NCBI GenBank assembly: GCA_000310025.1 | Contig: FN649742.1 | Span: 3,364,750-3,388,457, forward strand | Direction of reading: 5' to 3' | Source: Ectocarpus siliculosus | Taxonomy: Eukaryota > Sar > Phaeophyceae > Ectocarpales > Ectocarpaceae | Length of the DNA: 23,708 nucleotides | Shown here: positions 1-7,493 of the stretch, piece after piece | Position numbering within the stretch: position 1 is the first letter of the stretch | Layout of the letters: each line of letters starts with the position of its first letter | The notes under the pieces: generated by a model | The model's input: the letters and a program-made list of their open reading frames with translations, nothing else | What the model was told of the DNA's origin: nothing | The model's database searches: none | Translations under genes and position numbers: made by a program

Positions 1-290
1 CTTTTGGGGGGGGGGGGGTAAATGGTTTTACCGGGGGGGGAAAGAAAAAATTAGGGGTCCCCCCCCCCCCCAGGCGGAACCCCTTTAGGGGGGGGGAGCC
101 CCCCTTTTTGGGGCCCCCCAAAATCCCCCCGGGCCTTTCCCTTTGGGTAATGGAAAACCCGGTCCCGGGAAAACCCCGGGGTCCCCCTCCCCGCTTTTTG
201 GGGGTGGGGGGGCAAAGGGCAAAAGGATTCGGCCACCCCGGCTTTGGATTCCCCCCCCCCCCCCCCCCCCCCGCGTTGTGCGCCGCACCT
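1..290. other. Low-quality homopolymer-stretched contig end
   Basis: Almost every base is part of a run: G and C tracts of 5 to 20, and strings of doubled or tripled bases. This is typical of a Sanger read tail in which peaks run together, not of biological DNA. The minus-strand ABC transporter frame stays open into it but turns into Gly/Pro-rich nonsense at about position 272, which marks where reliable sequence starts. No feature should be called here. Confidence 0.75.
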
Positions 291-588
291 CTGAAGACCC
301 CCCTAGGTCGAAAAACGCCACCTCCTGCGCCAGCAGGGACCGAAACGCCCGGAGCTTGAGCCCCGAGGCCGCTCGGTCGATCACCCCGCTCATGACCTTC
401 ACGTACAGATACGTCGACACAGGCTCCACGGCGTAGCTGGTGCCGAGCATGGCGACAGCCCTCGTGAGGCGGGAGGGCGGGGAGGTCGGGTCCAGGATCG
501 CCTCGACGATACGAGCATAGGCGAGGGGGGCGGCGAGGGCTGCCACTGTGCCCAGAGCCGCCCACAGAACCGAAACAGATATCTTTCG
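289..588 (-). CDS. ABCB-type ABC transporter membrane domain, partial exon
   Basis: About 100 residues of an ABC exporter transmembrane domain. In order: a hydrophobic helix (VLWAALGTVAALAAPLAYAR), a short loop with ILDP, a second hydrophobic segment, and the hallmark intracellular-loop sequence LRAFRSLLAQEVAFFD. ABCB half-transporters and P-glycoproteins carry that last motif where the coupling helix meets the nucleotide-binding domain. The ATP-binding domain would lie further left and is lost in the bad contig end. The frame is open upstream to ATGs at 778-780 and 886-888. That extension is rich in Ser/Pro/His and could be a plastid or mitochondrial transit peptide. Alternatively a pyrimidine-rich stretch on the minus strand (about 596-625) followed by AG near 585 could be an intron acceptor. 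Substrate and location cannot be told. The family call is firm, the gene boundaries are not. Confidence 0.72.
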
Positions 589-780
589 TTTTTGGGGTGC
601 GGAGGAGGAAGAAAGAGAAACGGACAAAATTGAGCGTGGGTGCGCCAGAGTGGAGGGAGACGGAAAAGGGCCGCGATTAAAAAAGGAAGGCGTTTTTGAC
701 AAAGTGGGTGCTTTGTGAGGAGCCGCAATAAACGAGCTGTGTATTGCGCTTTGTGCGTGTGCCGGTGGGTGGTACAGCAT

Positions 781-803
781 ACGCACACGTCTCACGTGTG
801 CGT
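781..803. repeat. Perfect 9-bp inverted repeat, 5-nt loop
   Basis: ACGCACACG, loop TCTCA, then CGTGTGCGT. It lies just upstream of the second candidate ATG of the ABC transporter (read on the minus strand). It could be a palindromic operator-like site or chance in a GT/CA-rich patch. No function is assigned. Confidence 0.5.
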
Positions 804-1377
804 GGTCGTCGATGCTGTGCCCAGCTTGCAGGCGGAGAGCAAGGAGAGCAGGAACGTGAACGGCAACAACCGGTCCAGGGAGTGCCATGCACTACAATAC
901 TATATCTATCTTTGAACGCATCTCCAAAAGCCAGGCTGAAGTGGTGCATATCGTGGGCACCATGGTATACAGATTGTGTCTGACTACCCCGCATGCGATG
1001 GTAACCCGTACTGTACTTGGTCCGCTCTTGGAGCACCACACGCGTGTTCGGCGATGCTGCTGGTATCGAAAAAGCAGAGTAGATATCATAGCGTGGTTGG
1101 TACGTACCATTTACATAATAGTACGGTCCACTATTTCTGAACAATGAACACATGGCTCGACCGCAGAGAGTTAACACCCGCGTTTTGCTGGCACGATATG
1201 CTCTGGGGGGAAACAAACGTACAAACTGGTCCTGTTGCTGTTTTACAAGATATGAAGTACAAGTACTAAGTACCGGGGTACGAGCAGCGGCGGTTGGCAG
1301 CCCAACTTTCAAATTCAAAAAATTTGGAATAAATAACCGTACGTTATTTCTCTCTGTATTTTATACAAAAAACAGCA
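804..1377. other. No gene seen
   Basis: Short overlapping ORFs occur on both strands, but none has a recognisable domain or protein-like composition. The stretch is notably rich in GTAC tetranucleotides and small palindromes built on them. It may hold the 5' flank of the minus-strand ABC transporter. Confidence 0.5.
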
Positions 1378-1764
1378 AAACAGTCATTTCTTCCGCAGCA
1401 GATAATAGTTCGGGATAAAATTAGCAATGAGTTCATCCGTCGTGTTTATGATGACCAACTTGTATTTCTGCTGTTCCGCGAGCAGCGTCAAGAGATGTTC
1501 TCCCCTGTGGGCGACTCATGTTACCGTACGATACCACACCCCCTCTGGACCCACTTCAAATCTCGATTACTCCACGACGAAGAGGATACCCAAATCAAAT
1601 GGTACGTTTTGAGAAAGCTCTTGACGAGACGGTTACAACGCCGCCCAGTTCGGCACCGTCACTGCCGTTCCTGCAGAGTAGTCAAGCTTCGAATATCGGT
1701 CCAGAGGGGGTGTGTTATCTTACGCAACCTACGTAAATTGCATCCTTCGCTTTCAAGTGTTTGA
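1378..1764 (+). CDS. Unrecognised open frame, possible decayed element fragment
   Basis: One frame stays open for about 129 codons, with the first ATG at 1495. The upstream part reads like a genuine soluble protein (around IRRVYDDQLVFLLFREQRQE), charged and amphipathic. After about 1560 it becomes very Arg-rich, while a neighbouring frame (1518-1736) becomes more protein-like (PLDPLQISITPRRRG). This suggests a single frameshift near 1540-1570. I do not recognise a family. It could be a fragment of a transposon protein or chance. No splice sites or promoter stand out. Confidence 0.25.
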   Translation, partial: KQSFLPQQIIVRDKISNEFIRRVYDDQLVFLLFREQRQEMFSPVGDSCYRTIPHPLWTHFKSRLLHDEEDTQIKWYVLRKLLTRRLQRRPVRHRHCRSCRVVKLRISVQRGCVILRNLRKLHPSLSSV

Positions 1765-1897
1765 TGACGAATGATTGGTACCACAAAGAAAGGGCGATAC
1801 TATTTGTGCGAACTGAGATGATACTCTTCATGCTTAGCTGGGTGGATATGGACGTCCCCGACGACTACACAACAGCTCTACAACGGCAACTTGCGTG

Positions 1898-1913
1898 TCT
1901 TGTACGTACAAGA
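1898..1913. repeat. 16-bp perfect palindrome
   Basis: TCTTGTACGTACAAGA is self-complementary with no loop, in a region already rich in GTAC. It could be a dimeric protein binding site. There is no nearby start to give it meaning. Confidence 0.5.
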
Positions 1914-1985
1914 TAGAGATGCTTTGTACGTCCGCAGACACGGCCAGCAGCATTCAACATGTGCACCAACCAACAGAACCGCTCT

Positions 1986-2450
1986 CTAGACCGTTCCCAC
2001 CCTTGGCAAATCAGGCCTCAAGATCTCCATCATCTGGGCCTTGACGCTAGGCCCCCGCTGCGCCTCCGATTGCTCCGTCTGATCGACGCCTGAGTCTCCG
2101 CTGACCCCGCTGCTCTCCCAGGCTGACCTTGGCCCTGAGCCTGCACTTCCTGCAGCAGCAGCAGCAGCAGCAGCAGTCAGACGAGAGGAGCCGCGGCTTC
2201 GCCTCATCTTGCAGCACCACGACATCGACACGCCCGCCGCTCCGCCAGCCACCACTCGCGCCTTGCACTTGTGGGAGCACCATCCTTGCAAGCAGACTTC
2301 GGCAGCCAGAAAAGGCTTGGGCGGACGATGTCTTGACAGCTCATGATGCACCCGTGCGCTACTGCTGCCGCTGCTCACTGAGAACGCGTGATTCGCCCCA
2401 AAGGTCGCCGCCTGAGCCAGAAGCACAAGGCCAGCTGACAGCCGGGTCAT
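1986..2450 (-). CDS. Hypothetical small secreted protein with poly-Ala tract
   Basis: 154 codons from an ATG at 2448-2450. Residues 1-24 look like a signal peptide: a basic start, then the hydrophobic core AGLVLLAQAATFGA. The middle holds several cysteines (one at residue 53, a WC-x3-C motif at 57-62, a WCC at 83-85), suggesting disulfides after export. An alanine run at about 93-100 is encoded by the CAG/CTG microsatellite at 2153-2176. The tail is Ser/Gly rich and acidic, ending GTV. Codons favour G/C at the third position, unlike the flanks. I do not recognise a family. Against it: short length, the low-complexity tail, and other open frames over the same bases. Confidence 0.4.
   Translation of the reverse strand: MTRLSAGLVLLAQAATFGANHAFSVSSGSSSARVHHELSRHRPPKPFLAAEVCLQGWCSHKCKARVVAGGAAGVSMSWCCKMRRSRGSSRLTAAAAAAAAGSAGSGPRSAWESSGVSGDSGVDQTEQSEAQRGPSVKAQMMEILRPDLPRVGTV
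2153..2176 (+). repeat. (CAG)8 trinucleotide microsatellite
   Basis: Eight perfect CAG units. On the minus strand they encode the alanine run of the hypothetical secreted protein. The length is likely polymorphic. Confidence 0.9.
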
Positions 2451-3114
2451 CGCGTCGCCTGGCCAGAGACTGACAGGGAGGCACGCCTAGGGATCGTGCT
2501 TCGTTTGCGTAGTCGAGATACGCGCAGGTATGTAGCAGTAGCAGCGGGGCGATCGGTGTAAGCTTCAGCTCTTCGGCCTTCCCGTAGTTCATGTTACGTG
2601 TGACAGATGGTGTGCCGCCGTCGGTTGGCACTGTCAAATACAAAAAACGGAGATCATGACGATCGTAGATCTTCGTTAGAACTGCTGTTCATCCAGAATG
2701 CGTAGCAGCGCCCTGCGATGCATCATTGCTTGAGACGAGGGAAACACAACAGTCGCTGCAAGGAGCATCCATCACCACGGGTAGAAGTACAACATGTGAG
2801 CAAAGAGAGAGTAATCTCCCGCTCTCCGAACCATGGTTGGTTCAAATTGGTTGTTGCGTGTGGAAGAGCGCATCGAGTGCGTTGTTAGATACCACACCCG
2901 TCGGAGCACTGTTAGTTACATACAGTGGAACTGCGGCTGTGTGCATCAGATGTGGCACACCGAAGGCCTTGGTCGCGCGCCGCGCTCCAGGTCTGTGCCC
3001 TCTCGTGATTCAGCTCGCCGCTGGTCATCAAATGTGGCACACCGCTTTGAGACATCTGCAGAAATGCAGATGAGCTCGGTGGTTCAACTCGCACACTCGC
3101 ACCCCGCGTCCATG
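2451..3114. other. No clear gene; short 19-bp direct repeat
   Basis: Overlapping short ORFs, none recognisable. A 19-base sequence containing ATGTGGCACACCG occurs twice about 82 bases apart (from 2944 and from 3026) with one mismatch. It may be an outlying part of the diverged repeat that follows. Confidence 0.4.
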
Positions 3115-3449
3115 TATCCGAACACAGCAATGTACCGGAATTGGATGGCGACGGCTCTCGCTCTCTAAGTTTGATTGCAGCCTCACGCACGCACACGATT
3201 GAAGCTCACAGCTCCGTCGGACGCGTGTCGGGCGCCCCCAGTGGCGCGGTCGAGTCTAGTACTCCTGCCCAAGTCCAGCTGTGCCGCTATCGGCTTTTTC
3301 GAACCTCAGAGTTTGAATTGTTCCGACGCCAGCCCGACTGCATCCCATTCCGAGCGCGGACATGTGCCGAATGTGGATCGTGTTGGCTCTCATTCCCCGA
3401 GTTTGATCGATGCCTCACACACTCACTCGATGGGAGTTAGCAGCTCCGT
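3115..3449 (+). repeat. Two diverged copies of a 103-bp module, protein-like
   Basis: Copies at 3115-3217 and 3347-3449 lie 232 bp apart. They align along their length at roughly 70-75 percent by eye. Translated on the plus strand, both give the same pattern: a V-P-x-x-D start, GS, SLIxAS, THT or THS, then SSV. The match therefore holds at protein level, but the two copies lie in different frames because 232 is not a multiple of three. This suggests a tandemly repeated protein module in a gene that has since picked up an indel. Ser/His/Thr-rich composition points to a disordered linker such as those in retroelement polyproteins. No family recognised. Confidence 0.45.
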
Positions 3450-3536
3450 CGAAAACACGTTCAGAACGAACAAGCGGAGCGGTCGCCTTGAGCGATTCTG
3501 CCCCTGGTCTTGCCGTCGCAAGTCCCCGAGAAACTA

Positions 3537-3862
3537 TCAAAACGTTCTCTCGGCTGCATTCCGAACAGCATTCCGAGGACACAACAAACGTTTCAGGGTA
3601 AGTTGGAGGATTTGCTCCTCCAATTGAGCAGGTTCCTCGTTTACCGCGCTCAGCGCCGCGTCGGCCTCTCTCTTTCGTTCGTCTGCCTCCTCTTCAGCCA
3701 ACGCACGCGCTTTAGCGTCAGCTTCACGCTTCGCCTCTTCAAAGTTGCGGAACAAGATGTGGTTGTTGTCGAGCATTGCCGCTCGCTCATCGGCGTCCAG
3801 TTTACCCCATGGCACGCGGAAGGCATCATCACATTCTGGAAGATGGACGGCATCGACTGCTC
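3537..3862 (-). pseudogene. Coiled-coil protein fragment, copy A (uninterrupted)
   Basis: The minus-strand frame is open from just after a stop near 3865 down to 3537. It begins in a VPWGKL-type stretch, followed by about 60 residues of Glu/Ala/Lys/Arg-rich heptads (FEEAKREADAKARALAEEEA and onward to LEEQILQLTL), a strong coiled-coil signature. There is no ATG in the right place, so it is a gene fragment or internal exon. Its last third is nearly the same as the pieces at 4087-5004, which makes it the intact reference for that interrupted copy. Together with the RRSRRLAGKP tail of copy B, the composition suggests a retroelement-encoded protein, but no catalytic domain is visible. Confidence 0.4.
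3603..3623. repeat. Hairpin within the duplicated coiled-coil module
   Basis: TTGGAGGA, loop TTTGC, TCCTCCAA: a perfect 8-bp stem. A near copy sits at about 4499-4518 in the second module. On the minus strand it encodes part of the LEEQILQ segment, so the symmetry may simply come from the codons used. Confidence 0.45.
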
Positions 3863-4523
3863 GTCAAGGGAAGTTGCGCCGCGCATGTCGACGTCAGGCG
3901 TACCGCCTGCAGCAGCAGCACCCCTCTCGCCGTCGGCGGCTCCGCCATATCGGCTAAATTCGAAAGGGTACGAGTGAATGGATGGCCAACAGACGAGATT
4001 GCATGACCATGGGGTACAACTGGGTGTAGTCGTTTTTCGGGAGTTTCATGAGCAGGCACGGGACGCATTGGAGCGGTCCTGGCAGATTAGACTATGATGG
4101 TTGATCGCATCAGATGGGGTTTACCAGCTAAACGCCTTGAACGTCTGACAGCGGGAGTACTCATTGTCTGCACGCGTGTGGGTGCAAATGGGAGAGGAGG
4201 TACTGGTGGAGGGGTACGATCTTCTGCTACGGCGGGTAAAGATGCACTAGATACAGATTCTACGTCTCTGCATGCAATTGCATCGCTGTAAACAGGGGCA
4301 GAATCACGGTTTCCAGTCGGCACATCTACACTTCGTTTGCAATCAAGTGATTGTGGATGCGGGTGCCAAAGTGCGGTGTCTCTTGCATCATGCGCGGCAC
4401 CAGGCGGGGCAGGGTTGCTCGAAGCAAGTGCGCCGCTGGTGGCTTGCGGTGTCTCTTCATCAGCGGATCTCAGGGTAAACGCGCGCTCCAGGGTAAGCTG
4501 GAGGATTTGCTCCTCCAATGGAG

Positions 4524-4528
4524 CAGTT
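4524..4528. repeat. Left 5-bp target-site duplication (CAGTT)
   Basis: Identical to 4957-4961. The two copies immediately flank the TG...CA element. Copy A has the matching single-copy site (CAGGT, one mismatch). Confidence 0.75.
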
Positions 4529-4956
4529 TGTTGAACTACAGCACATTACTGCTGTAGGATGTGTGTAGTAGAATAGATGCAGCTATGCAGCTGTATGATT
4601 GCTGTATGCAATGATGAAGATGCGGTGTGATATGTGACGTTTCGTAAAACGTAACATGTGTGACGAGTTCTAGCGAGAAGCTCACGAATGAATTGATGGT
4701 TGAGCAGAGGATTGTAATTGTAGCGAGATCACAAGGTGTTGCGAGCCCCACCGGGCTCACTCCCCAACTATCCCTCAACATCTCAACTCTGCAACTGAGC
4801 TAGGCTCCGGTGCCACCGGCAGGCAATAATGAAAGTCCCACTGAGGCACTGAGGCAACAATGATACCAACTTCAGTCTTGACGACTGCACACAGGCTTAA
4901 CCGCCTGCAGACACGACCCTTGGGTACAGGGCACCTCGACACGACGCATTTCTACA
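4529..4956. mobile_element. Solo LTR, 428 bp
   Basis: It begins TGTTGAACTACAGC and ends CATTTCTACA, the TG...CA termini of long terminal repeats, and is flanked by CAGTT on both sides. The flanking coding sequence is continuous in paralogous copy A, giving a clear filled versus empty comparison. No second LTR or internal region is present, so it is a solo LTR left by recombination. Orientation cannot be fixed, since TG/CA ends are symmetric. Inside are a perfect 6-bp hairpin (4743-4758) and, on the minus strand at about 4790-4805, a sequence resembling a tRNA A box (TAGCTCAGTTGC). Superfamily not assigned. Confidence 0.75.
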
Positions 4957-4961
4957 CAGTT
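4957..4961. repeat. Right 5-bp target-site duplication (CAGTT)
   Basis: Partner of 4524-4528. Five bases is the usual integrase stagger for Ty1/copia and many Ty3/gypsy elements. Confidence 0.75.
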
Positions 4962-5056
4962 TCCTCGTTTACCGCGCTCAGCGCCGCGTCGGCCTCTCTC
5001 TTTCTCCTCCGACAATAGATGAAGCGTCGCCAAGTCTAGCTACCTCACGCGATGAT

Positions 5057-6105
5057 TTGGACATGTCCACTGCGTACGGTTCATCGACAGCCTACTGCGC
5101 TAAGGCCGATGGAACTCGAGACGGTGATAACAGTCACTCGCCGCGCGGTGAAGCGAGTATGACCGATTGCGTTGAAAGAAATACGCGTCGAATTCCCGTG
5201 GTTTGCGATTCGCGGAGTACCAAAGCTGAGCGGCCCTCAACCGCGACCACGGAGGTGCTGACAACACCGTATTCGGAGGACGCTCCGATTGCGCCCCTCG
5301 TTGAACAAACAACGAAAAACTCGCCACCCTCGTCAAGGGAGGTCCGTCATGTCTCCAACGTGATGGATTCAAGCGAAAGCCCTACAGACAATACACCTCC
5401 TCCGGGTTGCGCTGTTGGTAGAGTAGAGGACTCGGGGCAACAGAAATCCCCCTCCTCCACTATAGCTGGTATTCGTATCTACCCTCCTCCTCCGACCGAT
5501 GCCAAGTGGTCACCACCCGCGTTTGATCCGAGAAAGGAGTACTGTACGCCTGATATGGTGCTACTCTGGCAAGCCCCGTCGGCTTTCTCGCAATGGACGC
5601 CTTCCATCTGTACTGTGGATGGTGTGGAATACTCTTGTGGAGGAAATTCTTCGCGGCTGCTAAGGCTCGTCTATTTGACGACCATGATGCTTGCGGTGGA
5701 TTATGCGTGTTTCCGATCCTATGAAACATTAGCGTTACGGACGCCAAGTTAAAGGGTTTGACGAAGCAGGTTGGGAGCGCGAGCGTGAAGACGTGGTTCG
5801 TGTCGTCTCCTACTAGAATTTTTCGCAAAATCCCGCTGTGCGACAACATCTTTTGGGCACCGGCGACAAGCTGCTTGTCGAAGCTAAGCCCATACGGTGC
5901 CATATGGGGCATTGAACATCGCGGAGATGACCCTGCTGCAATCCAACCCTCTTTATGGCGACGCTCCAATCTGCTTGGCATAAGCCTGCAGATTGTTCGA
6001 GACCTCCTCCGAGAGCACGCGCCGACACCAACACTTCCACCACAAGTTTCGTCCGAAGCAAAGCTCAGGAATACAATAGGAATGTTTGTTCGTCGAAGCA
6101 GATAG
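5057..6105 (+). pseudogene. NADAR (YbiA-like) domain gene, frame-broken
   Basis: The first open frame (5057-5752) gives about 168 residues of Ser/Thr/Pro-rich, probably disordered sequence. A NADAR domain then starts with LLWQAPSAFSQW and a VDGVEYSC strand. The domain continues in other frames: KFFAAAKARLFDD (from 5644), VKGFDEAGWERERED (from 5748), an in-frame TAG at 5814-5816, FSQNPAV and LLGTGDKLLVEA (from about 5820), then SPYGAIWGIEHRGDDPAAI (from about 5887) and LLGISLQIVRD. All are in canonical order. NADAR proteins act on ADP-ribose or riboflavin-intermediate N-glycosidic bonds. At least three frameshifts and one stop make this a pseudogene, unless they are read errors. The last codons and stop (from 6079) belong to the neighbouring element's terminal repeat, so the native C-terminus is lost. 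Confidence 0.8.
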
Positions 6106-6340
6106 AATAAACTGGTGTTTATTTTGTAACAGTCGAATTAGAATTTGGCTTCATTTTCTACCGGAAACCCAGGGTCACGGTGTTTGGAATTATTAGTCTA
6201 TAGTTGGGGGTGTCATTCCGTGATCGAGTCCACGCAGGGGCTGTAGCAAAGTCGGGTAACGTGTGACAGCTACAGAGCGCGTGAAGCAACGGAAGGACAG
6301 CAGCAGCCGCCTAACGCAGTAGCGGCGGCAGTTTAGAAAA
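6079..6340 (+). repeat. Split direct repeat A1
   Basis: Matches 11795-12058 with only two differences noticed, both single-T length changes in T runs. Starts GGAATGTTTGTTCGTCG, ends GTTTAGAAAA. Confidence 0.85.
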
Positions 6341-6396
6341 GGGCGGGACGGGACACGGCGCAAGCATTGGGGAAGTGACCAGCACGCGACTCTCCA

Positions 6397-6403
6397 TATA
6401 AAG
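6397..6403 (+). promoter_or_regulatory. TATA-like box
   Basis: TATAAAG within CCATATAAAGG, just downstream of repeat A1. It is a plausible promoter for the element's transcript, with a start expected around 6425-6435. The following 180 bases to the ATG at 6581 would be leader. Based on motif and position only. Confidence 0.4.
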
Positions 6404-6580
6404 GTGTGTACTCGTGTCCAACATCCATCGTGTCGGCCGTGTTCCTATTCGCGTCCCGCTACTCTTGTGACCTCACCGCTGCGTGCATTTAGCACGAGGG
6501 GGGAGGGTGCAGTAAGATAAGCGGCGGCAAGCCACCGCAGTCTCGCTCGCCGCGCCGCTCAGATAGGTCCCTTCCCAAAC

Positions 6581-6817
6581 ATGGGATGCGGTTCATCCCA
6601 ACCGAGACGTACTCTCGCTGAAGAAAAAAAATGCGGTTCGTCCCAACCGAGACGTACTCTCTCTGAAGAAAAAATTCAACGGCAAAAAGAAAGAGCGGGG
6701 CCTGTTGTATGGTCGCACGCTGACTTGTCGCGGTTGATAGCAGCCATTGTACTGCACGGGGTGGAGGAACCCTGCGGCATCGGACATAACCAATCGACCC
6801 GCGGCAGTAGGGCATGA
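6581..6817 (+). CDS. Small ORF with MGC acylation-like start and 15-aa tandem repeat
   Basis: 78 codons. It opens MGCGSS, which fits the consensus for N-terminal myristoylation (Gly2) plus palmitoylation (Cys3), although eukaryotic context would have to confirm expression. Two 15-residue repeats follow (CGSSQPRRTL(A/S)EEK), encoded by the 45-bp tandem duplication at 6586-6675. The rest (to residue 78) contains a weakly hydrophobic LIAAIVLHGV segment. It is the first ATG downstream of the TATA-like box. No family is recognised and it could be fortuitous. Confidence 0.3.
   Translation: MGCGSSQPRRTLAEEKKCGSSQPRRTLSEEKIQRQKERAGPVVWSHADLSRLIAAIVLHGVEEPCGIGHNQSTRGSRA
6586..6675 (+). repeat. 45-bp tandem duplication
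   Basis: Copies 6586-6630 and 6631-6675 begin ATGCGGTTC and differ at a few positions. The 45-bp unit preserves the reading frame. Confidence 0.85.
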
Positions 6818-7492
6818 TGCTGTCACGAGTATGCACATGAGGCAGGTGCCTTGTTTTCTGTTTCCCCCGGCTTACTAGGGACTACTTGCCGGTACAATCT
6901 TGTCTGTGCCGCGCACAGAGGGGCATATAGCTGAAGGAATCGACGATAATATGCCCACTCACGTAAGCAATCGTCTCACGGATGGTATTGACAAGTCCCC
7001 ACTGATGGTATCGACAAGTCCCATGGCATACAAAGCGGCCGCATACGTAATCGGAAAGTGCATTCAACAGCATTCACGGGAACGGATAAAAGCAAAAACA
7101 CATGCATGCGAGAGACAGACTCAAAGAAAAAGACTGAAAAACAAAGAAGACGAGAAAAAAAAACGAGACAGCGAACTACGTGCTGTATGCATAAGGAAAA
7201 AGAAGATGAGAAAAAAATAGGGGGGGGAGGTGAAAGTGACACGCTAGGTTCGAACTCGCGAGGAACGTCAGGTAGCGGTCCATGTGAGTGCATCACGGTC
7301 TCGAGGGGCATCACGTCAAATTCATTGCCGCTGTGACACAAACCTTCTATAAGAATACGTCACGTCCATCGACGATTAAGCGACCAAAAACGCCCGGACA
7401 GCAATTGATGCATGCCAAAAACTCGTCAACCTGCCGTAGGATTGTCTATGCGGAAGTGATCTCAATGAAAAAAAAAAAAACAAGGACACGCA
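6818..7492. other. Non-coding element interior, purine-rich tract and short direct repeat
   Basis: No credible gene. A 20-bp sequence (GATGGTATtGACAAGTCCC type) occurs at 6981-7000 and 7004-7023. From about 7076 to 7229 the plus strand is strongly purine-rich (AAAG and GAAAA strings ending in G8), which resembles an extended polypurine tract. Short ORFs here are Lys/Arg-rich artefacts of that bias. Confidence 0.45.
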
Positions 7493-7493
7493 C

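Larger units (their letters stand above)
4087..5004 (-). pseudogene. Coiled-coil protein fragment, copy B (split by a solo LTR)
   Basis: Reading down the minus strand, 5004-4962 encodes KREADAALSAVNEE, the same as in copy A. The frame then stops at the inserted LTR (4529-4956) and resumes at about 4523 with LEEQILQLTLER. It continues for about 140 residues of Ser/Pro/Ala-rich sequence to a stop at 4087, ending in a basic RRSRRLAGKP-type segment. Homology with copy A begins abruptly at 5004 and fades after the LEEQ segment. The ATG at 4518 is therefore not a genuine start. Polyprotein linkers in LTR retroelements often contain such RRSxRL motifs, but I see no enzyme domain here. Confidence 0.45.

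Noticed and set aside
677-1318. 213-codon minus-strand ORF
   Set aside because: Composition looks random, it overlaps the upstream part of the ABC frame and palindromic DNA, and it shows no family resemblance.
4735-4830. tRNA gene on the minus strand
   Set aside because: Only a D-arm-like sequence and a loosely pairing acceptor are visible. No TTCRA T loop and no proper anticodon arm.
7240-7262. B-box-like GGTTCGAACTC
   Set aside because: The T stem pairs poorly and the rest of a tRNA cannot be drawn on either strand.
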